DNA from: Sabethes cyaneus
Lineage: Eukaryota; Arthropoda; Insecta; Diptera; Culicidae
DNA: 64,000 nucleotides
Assembly: GCF_943734655.1 (NCBI RefSeq)
Contig: NC_071353.1
Location: 156,192,179 to 156,256,178, forward strand
Reading direction: 5' to 3'
Each line of letters opens with the position of its first letter. Within the stretch, counting starts at the first letter, position 1. Shown piece after piece: positions 36,301 to 50,600 of this stretch. Position numbers and translations under genes: made by a program. The notes under the pieces are model-generated. The model ran no database searches. It saw nothing but the letters and a program-made list of their open reading frames with translations, and was not told the origin of the DNA.

Positions 36301-39300
36301 AAAGCTCCCAAGTAACAATGTGAGTTTTATTGTACTCTTATGGCGGTCTTCAAGACTAATTTTGGTCTTGAATGCCATCATAAGAGTGCAATAAAACCCA
36401 AAATGTTACTAGGGCGTCGAGTCCATGCTAGACCAGTTTCAAGTCTAGTTTAATCTAGTTTAATCGGCCGGTATTTTTGTGAAAAGTAGTATATGCGATA
36501 AACAAATTTGATGTTTACATCGGCATAGGACTTAGCAAAGTCGAAAATTGTAAAAAATATATAACAGATTGAGCGTCTTTCTTTAGTCTCACAGAGGGCT
36601 TCTAGATAGGACAGGTTTTTCCCTAGTGCCAGCAAAAAGCAATTGCTACTCACCTCGAGGGAGGAAGCACCGAAGCTTCTGGTCACGCTCTGATAAACTC
36701 CCCTCAGCCCACTTGCACCGCGGAACAATCACTAAAGATTCCAGTCCAGTACAAGCTGCCAAGAAAAGAAAGAAAAAAGTTCTCGATTTCAACGCAAACA
36801 TTTGACGTTCTCTCTACTGGTGACTGGCGACTGGCGACGATGACGACGCTTTGCCCCCGGCTTCAGGTTCCTCGCTTGCTGCGATCATTTCACTTTTCTT
36901 GTCCGTCCCTTTCCGTTCCCACCCGGCGCGCATTTCCTTCGCGTTTACGCTGCGCTCATGCAAATTGCTGCGCCGCCGCGCCGCTGTACTGGGCGATTGC
37001 GACCGCAGAATGGAACGCGCACACGCGGCGGCGTGCGGGCGGCGGAGGCACCGCACAAACTACGCAAATAGGTGTACTACGTTTACGTGTTTGCCATCGG
37101 GCAAACAACAAACAGAGAAAATAAATAGAAAGTGAAAGCGGCGGCCGGGCCGCGTCGAGCCGTCCGATCGCTTTCGAGCCATTTTCGCGGAAATGAGAAA
37201 TTGGCCGTTTCGAAGCGGCGCGCGGCTTGCCGGTGCTGTTATGCAGCAGCAGCGCTGCTGCTGCTGCTGCTTCCAATAATGGTCTTATTGGGAGGGCTTT
37301 GTGACGTAAGTGCGATCCGCGCAGCGGAGAGGAAGAATTCCGCGCTATCATTGCGCATTCGCGGTTTTATGTAACACGCGCGCGCGAGCGCGCAAAAAAT
37401 CCATGAGTGGTAGAGTGAAATTCTAATTTTTTCTTTCTTTTTTTTGTTGTTCAAGGAAATGGCAAACCGGCCACCATTGTGGTTCGCGTCGGTAACAATC
37501 GGCCGGACTTGGGCACGAATCCGATCTGCAACCGGTTCACCGGTTCGCTGGAGGAAGGTCAACCGCTGTTCCTGCCGTGCAACCCGCCGATGCCGGGTGC
37601 CTTCGTGTCGGTCCATCTGGAAACCGCCGGCCCGAGCCAGCTGTCGATCTGCGAAGCGTTCGTCTACACCGATCAGGCGCTGCCGATCGAACGGTGTCCA
37701 GCGTTCCGCGACATGCCTCCGGGCGCGTCGGCATCCTACAATGGGAAGTGCTACATTTTCTACAACCGACAGCCGGCATCGCTGCGCGATGCGCTGGCTT
37801 TCTGCCGCTCGCGCGGAGGAACTCTGATCAATGAAAGTAACCCTGCGCTGCAGGGTTTCATCAGTTGGGAACTGTGGCGCAGGCACCGAAGTGATACGTC
37901 GTCCCAGTACTGGATGGGAGCGGTGCGGGATACGCAGGATCGGAACAGCTGGAAGTGGATTGGCGGCGAGGAGGTGTCGGTTTCGTTCTGGAATTTGCCG
38001 GGCGGCGACGAGGATTGTGCCCGGTACGATGGGTCCAAGGGTTGGCTGTGGAGTGATACCAACTGCAATACTCAGCTGAATTTCATCTGTCAGCATCGTA
38101 AGTTTCGCGTTGTGGTTTTTTGATCCGGGACAACGGGTTGATTGTGTTTTTTTTTTCTTTGCAGAGCCGAAGGCCTGCGGACGACCGGAGCAACCGCCCA
38201 ATTCGACGATGGTCGCCCCGAAGGGCTTCGATGTCGGTGCCGTCGTTGAGTACAGCTGCGACGAGGGCCACCTCCTGGTGGGACCTTCCCAGAGAACCTG
38301 TCTGGAGACGGGTTTCTACAACGAATTTCCTCCAGTGTGTAAATGTAAGGTTTTGGGGTTATCCAATTGGGTTTCGTATTCTGATGAAGATTCAATTTTG
38401 TAGATATTGAATGTGGACTGCCAGCTTCTATTCCGCACGGGTATTACGACCTGATCAACGGATCCGTAGGTTACCTTAGCTCGGTTCATTACAAGTGTAG
38501 CGAAGGCTATGAAATGGTTGGTCGAGCGTTGCTCACCTGCGACATTGACGAACGCTGGAACGGTCCTCCACCACGCTGTGAACTGATCGAGTGTGAGCCG
38601 CTTCCGACACTGTTCTCGAATGGAGTGATTATAGCTCCGAATGGAACCGTTTTTGGATCCCGTGCTGAAGTCGTGTGTAACCGTGGATTCATACCGGATA
38701 CTCCGGAAGCGGAGATCTTCTGTACGGCAACCGGACAGTGGAGCAGCTTGCTGCCAAAGTGTGTTGAGGACTTGTCCAGTAGGTTACCTCCGACGACGAC
38801 ACCTCTGGTAACCTCGACTAGACCCCAGCCATCGATTGTGGTCGCGTCGACAACTCCAATTCCGGCTACGCTGTTCACTCAGAAGCGCCAACCATCGCGA
38901 AGGCCGACCCGACCGACGACTCGCTTCACGACAAGTACCTCGACGACCCAGACCCCACTGTTCAGCATTGAAATAGACGACGGTAACGACAGTGATGGCT
39001 TAGACGGTTTCTACGTCGGTACTAACGAGGATTACTCTCTCCCACCCATAGAAGTCCGTCCGGGCGGAGTGCGAGAAGACATACCATCGCGGAAACCGTA
39101 CCGTCCGGGTCAGAACACGATACCAAAGATCCCAGGCGGTCAGCACATCCCGCCGATACGAGTGAAACCATCGTACTACGAACCACCCACCACAACTACC
39201 ACAACCACAACTACTACTACAACACAAACACCACTACAGACACGACCATCCACGACCAGTACACGGCAGCACACTACCACGCCACGTAACCTGGCGGACA

Positions 39301-42300
39301 TCATCGGGTCTCATCACCCGCAAGACAACGAAATCGCCGGATCATCGGTCAACATTCGGCAAGATCAGTCTCCGAAGGTGAACGTACCGTTCGCCGTAGA
39401 TAACTCGGACGGCGAGAGCACCGGAGGCACGTACGGCGGCATCGGAGGCAATCCCAACCTTGGCGCTGGTTCCGGCGATCGGAAAGAAGCCAAGAATGCC
39501 CGCCTCAACCTGGGAGCCATCGTCGCCCTTGGAGCGTTCGGTGGTTTCGTATTCCTAGCTGCTGTCATTACCACGATCGTGATCGTAGTGCGAAGGTGAT
39601 TTGATTGTTTATCAACTGTGACCGCAAAAACATCAACAACAAACAGACCTACCAAAACCAAAACAAACAAACACACCCAACACAACTGAGCCCTCTCGCT
39701 CGCTCACCCGCTCTGTCATTCGATCAGTGAGAGAGCAACCTTGGTTGAGCAACCACCAAAGCAATCAGGAGCAATCCGAAAGAGACCCGTTCCGAAGACA
39801 CACGCACACACTCACACCCGAGTTTAGATGCTTACCGCTTTCCAACCAAAAAAAAAAGTTCTTTGTTTCCTATCCCTTTACTTTTCCAATGCTCTGGCTG
39901 TCCCTTACTCACACCTGTGTACTTCCATGGTTGCAGTTATATTGTACCTTGCATGTGTTATGATTCCCTATTGTTTTTTTTCTTTACTCTTTGCGCTGGC
40001 CTTACCATCACCAACACCACACATCACCTATAGCTATTGTTTATGGAATGGCCCTAGTTTTAAGCCGGATGTTTGTGTTGCGCCAACCACGCAAACGTAC
40101 ACACAATGTGCACACAAACAAACCTCCTCCTACTCAACTCCTGCTCAAGTACTCTAAACAACAGAGAGAACTCACACTTTTACACTTTTTACCTGATTCC
40201 GTCCTATTTCTTTCCGCTCAATCTTTCTGCTCTGCCGAAGAGATTAATAGCAAAACAAAAACAAAAATCACAACAATCACCATCACAACAAACATCCACT
40301 GATCACCTATTGTTTTTTGTTGACCAAGAAAAAATCAAACAACACCGAAATATGACAGATGAAAACAACCATTAAATTACCTCTTCCTCCTTTTCCCGTA
40401 TTTTCTTTTTGTGTTCCACAACCACCATCACCAAAACAAAAATTATTAAACCAATCACGCAATCATCAACCGTATCAACAACCAATAAAAAAAAAACAAT
40501 CCATCTGGGTAGAATGAATACATTATACTCAACGGCGAGGGCACACAAGAAGAATACCTTCTCCTACTCCTAGGGGAAGTTACCACGCTAAACGACCAAA
40601 AGTTCGAGTTCACGAAAGGGAAAGAGAGAGAGAGAGAAGATGTCAACTGCGACTGCAGCCAGCAGCCGACCAACTACTGCAACTACAACTACAAGAGCAC
40701 ACGGTCACAGATCACGAGAGATTTCATCACTGTCACCACCTGTCTGTTTCTATCCACACGTTATCGGTTTCACCATTCATCACCTTTTTCCTCTACTGCT
40801 CTTTGCTCACCCTTCTTCGAAACCTTTCAATCACATCTGCGTGCAGCAAAAAAAAACCCTACCAAGCAAAGAGCTTCGATCAGATCAGAGCCTACTGCTT
40901 TGTTCAAAACCATCAAATGAAACGTCGAAGATTTAAAAGTATTTTCTGTTTTACCCGCCTACTATGCGCCTACTGAAAACCTGCCATTTTATCGTTGAAA
41001 ATCAAAACAAACCCCAATCAACCTCATCCATCAGCTCATCAGCGGCCGACCTAACCGGTCCCGGTAGCATTCCGATGCGCTGCTACCTTCCGCGACCCGG
41101 TTCACTACGACCAGCGGCTCGTCGCTTCTTCTCCAACACTGCTAATAACAATACTGCTAATGCTACTGCTACTGCTACTACCACTCTTACTGCAACTGCT
41201 GCTCCCAAGGCGACCTCCGGTCGGTACTACTTCTCCGACAAACCTACCGCCGCCACCACCACCACCACCGGTAGAGACTTCAATAACAACCCAAAGCTGC
41301 CGCCCCGGCTGATGCCCAAACCCCAGTCGAAGTCCAACAAACAGCAACCCCCATCCGGTGCCAGAGCTTCTCAGATGCCCTCGCCTTGGTATACTGTATT
41401 GGCACTACCGTTTCCAGATCAAACCGTCGGCCGCCGGGACATTCTCGGTACGGCTTATGGACAACGTCGTCGAACTACCGTCGAACGTCCCGAACACCAG
41501 CAACCGGCTCACCACCACCAAAAACAGCAGCCGAAATCGGTTAGACAGCGTCTAACCGAAAAGCCACTGAGCGTGCTGGGACGACTCTTCCGCTCCGGCA
41601 ACAACAACAACAACAACAACAATCACATCGGCAAGCACAGCAAGCCGCCGGCTACTCCGACATCGGTGTTCACCGTAACCGGCACGAAACCTTCGCCGGC
41701 AGCAGGCAACAACAGCCATCATCGGATGGCCGCCTCGCGGATATTCTCCAGCGGCGACAGCGACATCAGTAGCCTTCCCCAGTCGTCGCTGTTCCGTCGG
41801 CCGCAAACCGTCGACGACTACTACTGCAATACCGATTCGCAAGTTTCGCTATGATGATGAACGCCGCTGAAACCGACTGCTGTGCGCAAGGCATGGAGCC
41901 ACACCACGTTTAAAGCAGTTCGTCGTTCGTCGCCGCCATTGTCGCCACTATCACCAATACCAAAAACACCAAACCTCTATCAAAAAAAACGACGTGCCAT
42001 AACCATACCAATACTAACGTACAAATTCGTAACCATACAATGTAAGAACCTACCGCTAGTTCCATATTTTACTCAAAACGACTGTCCACTCTCAGTTCTG
42101 TCTGTCTGCTAACCGCTAACTTTCCGTGCTGTTCACTAACCCTGGCTTGCACTTTATTAGTAGATTTCTATTCTAACCCCCTCAAAATAAAAAACCACGC
42201 ACCAATTCATCCACCGCTCGCCACAACTCACCTCAGTAGCCGTAGCCGGTAGCCGTAGAAACCGCATTCACTGCACAAAACGTCAAACCACAAACACGCC

Positions 42301-45300
42301 CACACACTCATGTTCTGTATTGCCTCTCACCTATTCCTTCCGTGCCATAAGAAAAAAGTCTCTTCTTTTGCATCGCGTAGCGACGACGACACCATCTTCT
42401 TCTTCTTCTTCTACCGCAAATCAAATCCGCGTCCGTCCATCCGTCCGCGATCGCAATCCCCTCCAAACCAAGCGCGCGCGTCACCATTGCATCTGTTTCT
42501 CCAACCATATCCATTGTTGTTGCTCCCCCCCATTCGACCCCCCCTTATTCCAGCCAACCAAAACCGACAACCGACGGTCTCTGTCTCTTCTCTCTCTCGA
42601 ACGTTACCATTGCAGAAACCAGCAGGGCAACCAGCACTACCGGCACCGGGCCTCGCCCGACTGCAACACCGTTGCGTCGTTTTCCAGCTCCAGTTCCGAG
42701 TCGCGTAACGGTCTCAACCGCTACTACCGGCAGGCCTGGGAGAATCTGCACGAATCGGCCTCGAAGGGGCACAACAACAACACCAACAGCACCCATCCGA
42801 CCTCCGGCGGCGGTGGTTCGGCGGCCCTGAAGCGGAAAGAAACGATGGACGCTCCCCCACCGAGCCGTTCCCGATCGAGGGAAAATCTCGGTGGCAGCCG
42901 ATCGCGGGACCTCGACAGGTGAGTGGATCTTCGCTTCATCACTCGCATCATCCACTCACACACACACGTCACTCACACACACAAACACAGACACAGCCAC
43001 ACTCTAGACCGTAGCAATCACCTATTTTTTCTACCTCTCGATAGAGCGCCCTTCCGATCTGAGCCTATTTTTTCTTCTGTTTTCGAAACTGTCTGAAACT
43101 GTCGCATCTGCCGATGCTCTATTGTGTTTTGTTCTTCTATGCAAACTTTTTCTTTGCTGCTGTTTTTCTTTTTTGGGAAAAAGAAGGAAGAGGGAAACTG
43201 TAGAAAGAAATCATTGTTAACTAGACAACAGCCCACGACGGTAATAGTTTGGGTTTTATCGCACTCTTATTGGGGTTGTCGAGGTACCAATTGTGGTCAT
43301 CTCAAAAACCCTTATAAAACCGTGATAAAATCCAATTCCTGTTACCTGGCTGAGGAGGGGGAACCGACGTCAATGCGTTGTTTGGTCTTCGGAAAGGGCT
43401 TGTAAAAAAAGCAATCTAGCTTCGGCTGTGTTTTCGCTTTTGCAAAACTCTCCAGCATGCATTAGGAACAACAAATGACACCCTGTTTGACAGACAAGAA
43501 AAATACTGTAAAACTCACAAAATATGGTGACGAAATGGTGGGTCTTAGCACAAATGAAAACAAAATTACGAATCTTTTTAAAAAAAATTAGGAGCCCGAG
43601 TAACAATTTCGGTTTTCTTGTAGTCTTATGATGGCTTTATGACCAAGGTTGGTCAAAAAACCATAATAAGAGTGCAATAAAACTTAAATTGTTACTTAGG
43701 AGGACTAATAGTAAACACACTTCGGATACAAACACACTCCACTAAGTATTTTTCAAAACAAAACATGGACTACTGCGATGCTTTGTTATAAAACATACGT
43801 AATTTTATTTCCTTTTTTTTTGGCGTAGGACTACGTCTTACAGTAAGATAATATGTCATTTCCAAAAAAAAACACTAAAAGTCACTTGTGTGTCCAAACT
43901 GGGGCACGTGACCCAACTTCTCTAAAAAATTAAATGCAAAACAAATTAATTCCACCAATTAATTGCTCACAAATAGATTTAGTCTCAATTTTCTCAAATT
44001 TAAGTACAGTTTCAAGTTCAATTTGACGTAAAATTTCAAGTGCAAATTATATCAAATCATCTCGCTTTTCAAGCGTATCCTCCCTTCGGTGTAAATTAGA
44101 ACGGTGTTAATTCCATTTTTAAGCCTGATTTTAAGTGCGATTTCAAACCCAATTTCAAGTCCAATTGTCCCACTTCAAATTTCTATTCAAACCCAATTTA
44201 AAATCTAATTTCAAGTGTATTTTTAAGTCCAATTTAATTCCGATTTCCCCTTTGATCTCGTGTGCAATTGCAGAATTTCAAGTACAATTGCATATCCTAT
44301 TTGCAAATTGATATTTAATTTCAATTCCGAATTCGAGTGCAATTGCAGAATTTCAAGTGCAGTTTCAAGTCCAATTTTAGGTCTACTTTAGCGTCCCATT
44401 TTAAGTCAAAATTTAATTCCAATTTCAATTCCGAATTGAAATTAAATTTTAAGTACAACCTAATTTCAAGTCAAATTTAGTGTCCCATTTTAAATCCCAA
44501 TTCGACTCCAGTTTCAACAGTTTCCACTTCGATTTGAAACCCGATTTCAAGTACACTTTCAAACCCAATTTAAAATCTAATATCAAGTGTGTTTTCGACT
44601 TCAATTTCGTATCCAATTGAATGTTCCACGTTCGGTTTAATTGCGTGTCCAATTTAATTCCAATTTCACCTCCGATCACCACCTCCGTTTCAAATCCATT
44701 TGAGTTCCAATTTCGAGTCCACTTTAGTGTCCCATTTTTAGTGCAATTTCAATTCTGATTTGCAAATTTCAAATTTCAAGTGCGATTTCAAAAACAAATT
44801 TCAAGTGTAGTTTCAAGTCCCATTTAGTATCCCACTTTAAAACCTAGTTCAACTCCAATATGAAACCCAATTTCAAGTGCATTTTCAAGTTCAATTGAAT
44901 GTGGCGCTTTAAGTCCAATTTTGAGTCTAAGTTCATTCCAATTTGACCTCCGATCTCAAGTGCCTCAATTTCAAATCTATTTGAGGTCTGATTTTAAATC
45001 TACTTTAGTGTCCCATTTTTAGTATAAATTCAAATTCAATACCGATTTGAAATCTTGAATTGAGCCTGATTTCAAGCGATATCAAACCCAATTTCAAGTG
45101 TAATTTCAGGTCCAATGTAATGTCCCACTTTGAATCCTAATTCAAATCCAATTTAATTTTATTTTAAACTCTGATTTAAATCCAATTTCAAGCCCATTTC
45201 AAGTAAAATTTTGAGTTCAATTTCCTGTGTAATTTTAATTTCGTGTTCAATTGCATGTCCCATTTTGAGTCTAATTTATTTTCAACTAGCTTACCCGACA

Positions 45301-47613
45301 AACTTCGTATTGCCACAAATTAACCTGTGTTGTACATAAATCATGAATCTCGGATGATCTTTGTCACTATCTCGAGTTTTGCAAGCCCCCCAGTGGGCGG
45401 CGCTTCCGACGGCGGGTCACCGGCAACACTCGCGACCGGCTCGGCCTGAATGATCTAGTGTTACTATAGATAGTTTTTGTGGTCTTGTTATTGATTAATG
45501 TTTTATGGAAGAGTCTCGAATTTCTCGAGTTGGATTAGTTTTTGAGTTTCGCAAAAATTTCTGTTTTATTTGTATGAGAGTCCATATCCCCCTACCACAG
45601 GGGTGAGAGGTCTCTAACTATCATAAAATAAATTCAAGACTCAAAAATCTCCTACATGCTAAATTTGGTTCCATTTGCTTGATTAGTACTTAAATTATAA
45701 GGAAATTTGTATTTCATTTGTATAGGAGCCCACCCTCTTAAAAGGGAAAGGGGTCGTAATACACCACAGAAAAAAAATTCTGCCATCTAAAACTCTCACA
45801 TGCCAAATTTGGTTCCATTTGCTTGATTAGTTCTAAAGTTATGAGCAAATTTGTATTTCGTTTGAATGGGAGCCCCCCCCCCCCCTCCTAAAAAGGTAAG
45901 AAGTCCTAATTCATAATGGGAAAAATGGTTGCCTCCAAAAACACCCACATGCCAAATATGGTTCCATTTGCTTGATTAGTTCTCGAATTATGAGGAAATT
46001 TGTATTTCATTTGTGTAGAAGCCCCCCCTCTTGAAGTGTGGAAGGATCCTAATTCACCGTAGAAAGTATTTTTGCCTCCAAAAACCTCCACATGCCGAAT
46101 TTGGTTCTATTTGCTTGATTAGTTCTCGAGTTATGGGGAAATTTGTATTTCATTTGTATTGGACCCCCCCTCCTAATGTGGGAAGAGGTCCTAATTCATC
46201 ACAGAAAAAATTCTTGCCTCCAAAAACACCTACACGCCAAATTTGGTTCCATTTGCTGGATTAGTTCTCGAGTTATGAGGAAATTTGTATTTCGTTTGTA
46301 TAGGACCCCCCCTCCTAAAGTGGGGAGGGGTCCCAATTCATCATTGAAAAAAAATTGTCTCCAAAAACACACATATGCCAAATTTGGTTCAATTCGCTTG
46401 ATTAGTTCTCGAGTTATGAGGAAATTTGTATTTCATTTGTACAGGAGCCCCTCCTCTTAAAGTGGGGAGGGGTCCTAATTCACCATAGAAAATTTTCTTG
46501 CTCTCGACAACCTTCACATGCCAAATTTGGTTCCATTTGCTTGATTAGTTCTCGAGTTATGAGGAAATTTGTATTTCATTTGTATAGGAGCCCCCCCTCC
46601 TAAAGTGGGGAGAGGTTCTTATTCATCATAGAAAAAATTCTTGCCTCCAAAAACACCTACATGCCAAATTTGGTTCCATTTGCTTGATTAGTTCTCGAGT
46701 TATGAGGAAATTTGTATGGAAGCCCCCCCCTCTTAAAGGGGAGAGGAGTTACAATTCCCCTTATAAAGAGGAATGGGTCTCAATTTACCATAGAATAAAT
46801 TCTTGTCACCGAAAACACCCACATGCCAAATTTGGTTCTATTTGCTTGATTAGTTCTCGAGTTATGAGGAAATTTGTATTTCATTTGTATAGGAGCCCCC
46901 CCCTCCTAAAGTGGGGAGAGGTTCTTATTCATCATAGAAAAAATTCTTGCCTCCAAAAACACCTACATGCCAAATTTGGTTCCATTTGCTGGATTAGCTC
47001 TCGAGTTATAAGGAAATTTGTATTTTGTTTGTATAGGAGCCCCCCCCCCCACTTAAAGGGGGGGGTCCCAATTCATCATAGAAAAAAATTTTGTCTCCAA
47101 AAACACACACATGCCAAATTTGGTTCCATTTGCTTGATTAGTTCTCGAGTTATGAGGAAATTGGTATTTCATTTGTACAGGAGCCCCCCCTCTTAAAGTG
47201 AGGAGGGGTCCTAATTCAACATAGAAAATTTTCTTGCCCTCGAAAACTTTCACATGCCAAATTTGGTTCCATTTGCTTGATTAGTTCTCGAGTTATGAGG
47301 AAATTTGTATGGAAACCCCCTCTCTTAAAGGGGAGAGGAGTGATAATTCCCCTTATAAAGAGGGGAGGGGTCTCAAATTACCCTAGAATAAATTCTTGTC
47401 ACCGAAAACACCCACATGCCAAATTTGGTTCTATTTGCTTGATTAGTTCTCGAGTTATGCAGAAATTTGTGTTTCATTTGTATGGGAGCCCCCCCTCTTA
47501 GTGGGGGGAGGGGTCTCTAACCATCACTAAAACCTTGCCTGGTCCCAAAAACCTCTACATGCAAATTTTCACGCCGATTGGTTCAGTAGTTTTTGATTCT
47601 ATAAGGAACACAG

Positions 47614-47659
<46 letters not shown>

Positions 47660-50600
47660 AATCCTTCTTTATAGGTATAGATTTCCCATTTTAAGTCCAA
47701 ATTCAGGTCTATTTTCAAGCGCAATTTGAAACCCAATTGAGGTCTACTTTCAATGTCCTATTTTAAGTCCAATTTCTCCAAGTGTAATTTAGTTCCAATT
47801 TCACCGCCGATTTCAGAACCAATTTTAATAGCAATTTAATGTTTGATCTAAAGAGCAAGTTCAAGTCTAGTTTCAAGTGTCATTTGAAGTCCTATTGAGG
47901 TCCAATTTCAACGTCCCATTTTAAGTCCAAATTTCTAGTCTGATATAGTTCCAATTTCACCTCCGATTTCAAGCCCAATTTCACTTCTGTTTTCAGACCC
48001 AATTTCAAGTACAATTTAATGTTCGGTTTTAAGGCAATATTCAAGTATATTTGCAAGCGCAAAATGAAGCCTAATTGAGGTCCAGTTTCAATGTCCCATT
48101 TTAAGTTCAATTTTAAACGTAATTTAGCTCCAATTTTACACTCGATTTCAGGTCCAATTTCAAACACAATTTATTATCCGATTTGAGGACCAAATTCAAA
48201 TCTTGTTCCCAAATGCTAGTTGAAGTCCAATGGAGGTCCAACTTCACCTACGATCTCAACTCGAGAGAGACATTAAGGGGCTAAACAGTTTTGTGAGTAG
48301 CGCCGAGATATAGAACGAATGATCTGGTCCAGTCAGACTAATTTTATTAATCAAATTATAATCAGATTCAAATTATTTCTGATTCGGCAGCAGGTTGTTA
48401 CTTTCAAAATACCTCTAACGTTAAATTGAAAGAATTTGGGGGCTGCAAATAGCAGATAGAGGTCATTTGCTCACAAATAGATTTAGTCTCAATTTTCAAG
48501 TACGGTTTCATCACTAAATTTAAGTACAGTTCCAAGTCCAATTTGATGTAAAATTTCATGTGCAAATTATATCAAACCATGTCGCTTTTGGAGCGTATCC
48601 TCCCTTCGGTGTAAAATAGAACGGTGTTAATTACAATTTCAAGCCTGATCTTAAGTGCGATTTCAATCCCAATTTTAATTCCAACTGTCCCATTTCAAAT
48701 TCTTATTCAAATCCATTTTAGTTTCAGTTTTAACTTTGATTTGAAATCCAGTTTCAAGTACAATTTCAAACCCAATTTAAAATCTAATTTCACGCGTGTG
48801 TTTTAAATGCAATTGAATGTCCCACTTTAGGTCCAATTTCGAGTCCAATTTAATTCCGACTTCCCCATCGATCTCGAGTGCAATTGCAGAATTTCAAGTG
48901 CAGTTTCAGGTCCAGTTAAGCGTCCCATTTTAAATCATAATTCAAATTTAATTCCAATTCCAATTTCGGATTGAAATCTAATTTCAAGTAAAATTTCAAA
49001 TCTTAATTCAAATCCAATTTCAATTTCGATTTGAAATCCTATTTTAAGCCTGATTGCAATTGATTCAAGTGTGATTTCAAACCCAATTTCAAGTGTAATT
49101 GCAGAATTTCAAGTGCAATTTCAAATCTATTTGAGGACTAATTCTGTACAATTTTGTGTCCAATTGAATGTCCAATTTAACTCCGATTTACCCTTCGATC
49201 CCGAGTGCAATTGCAGAATTTCAAATGCTTGAATTTCAAATTTTCAAATGCTTCAAATGCAAATGATTTCAAGTAAAACTTAGTGTCCCATTTAAAATCC
49301 TAATTCACGTCCAATTTTATTACAGTTTCAACTCCGATTTAAAATCCAATTTCAAGTATACTTTCAAACCCAATTTAAAATCTAATATCAAGTGTGTTTT
49401 CAACTTCAATTTCGTGTCTAATTGAATGTCCCACGTTAGGTCCAATTTCATATTCAATTTAATTCCAATTTCACCTCCGACCTCAAGGACAATTGCAGAA
49501 TTTCTAATGCAGTTTCAAATCCATTTGAGGTCCAATCTCAAATCCACTTTAATATCACTTTTTAAGTCCAAAACCAAATTCAATTTCAATTTTAATTCCG
49601 ACTTGTAATCAAATTTCAAGTGCGATTTCAAAAACAAAATTCAAGTGTAATTTCAGGTCCAATTTAGTGTCCCATTTTAAATCCTAGTTCAAATCCAATT
49701 TGATTTCAACTTCAACTCCAGTATAAAACCTAATTTCAAGTGCATTTTCAAGATCAATTTCGTGTCTATTTGAATGTCCCACTTTAAGTCTAATTTCGAG
49801 TCCAATTGAATATCCCACTTTAAAACCAATTTAACTCCGATCCTTCGATCCCGAGTGCAATTGCAGAATTTCAAGTGCAATTTCGTGTCCAATTTGAAAT
49901 CCAAATTCATATTTAATTCCAATTTCAATTCCGAATTGAAATCAAATTTCAAGCGCAATTTCAAGTAAAATTTAGTGTCCCATTTAAAATCCTTATTCAA
50001 GTCCAATTTGATTACAGCTTCAACTCGGAATTGAAATCCGAAATTTAAAGGCTAATTTCAAATGTGTTTTCAAGTTCAATTTCGTGTCCAATTGAATGTC
50101 CCACTTTAAGTATAATTACGAGTCCAATTCAATTCCAATTTCACCTCCTATTTCAAGTGCAATTGCAGATTTTTAAGTGCAGTTTCAAGTCCACTTAAGC
50201 GTCCCATTTAAAGTCAAAATTCAAATTTGATTCCAATTCCAGATTGAAATCAAATTACAAGTACAATTTTAGGCCCAATTTCAAGTCCTATTTAGTGTCC
50301 CATTTTAGATCTTAATTCGAATCCAATTTTAAATTCGATTTGAAATCCTATTTTAAGCCTGTTTGCAATTGATTCAAGTGCGATTTCAAACCCAATTTCA
50401 AGTGTAATTACAGAATTTCACGTGCAATTTCAAATCTATTTGAGGACTAATTTTCTACAATTTCTAATTAAGTACAATTTTGTGTCCAATTGAATGTCCG
50501 ACTTTAAGTCCAATTTCGAGTCCAATTAACCCTTCGATTCCGAGTGCAATTGCAGAATTTCAAGTGCAATTTCATGTCCCATTTTAAGTCCAAATTCATA

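Larger units (their letters stand above)
42919..43960 (+). other. Lectin intron, unique part with two MITEs
   Basis: CA-rich start, a short poly-T, and MITE copies at 43232 and 43595. No exon recognised. Confidence 0.45.

Noticed and set aside
37239..38201. 320-codon minus-strand open frame
   Set aside because: Antisense to the well-supported lectin exons; caused by GC-rich codon usage. No domain seen.
46684..47196. 170-codon frame with repeated ISSRVMRKFVFHLYRSPP phrase
   Set aside because: Translation of the ~145 bp Helitron-internal tandem repeat; varying unit lengths break the frame elsewhere.
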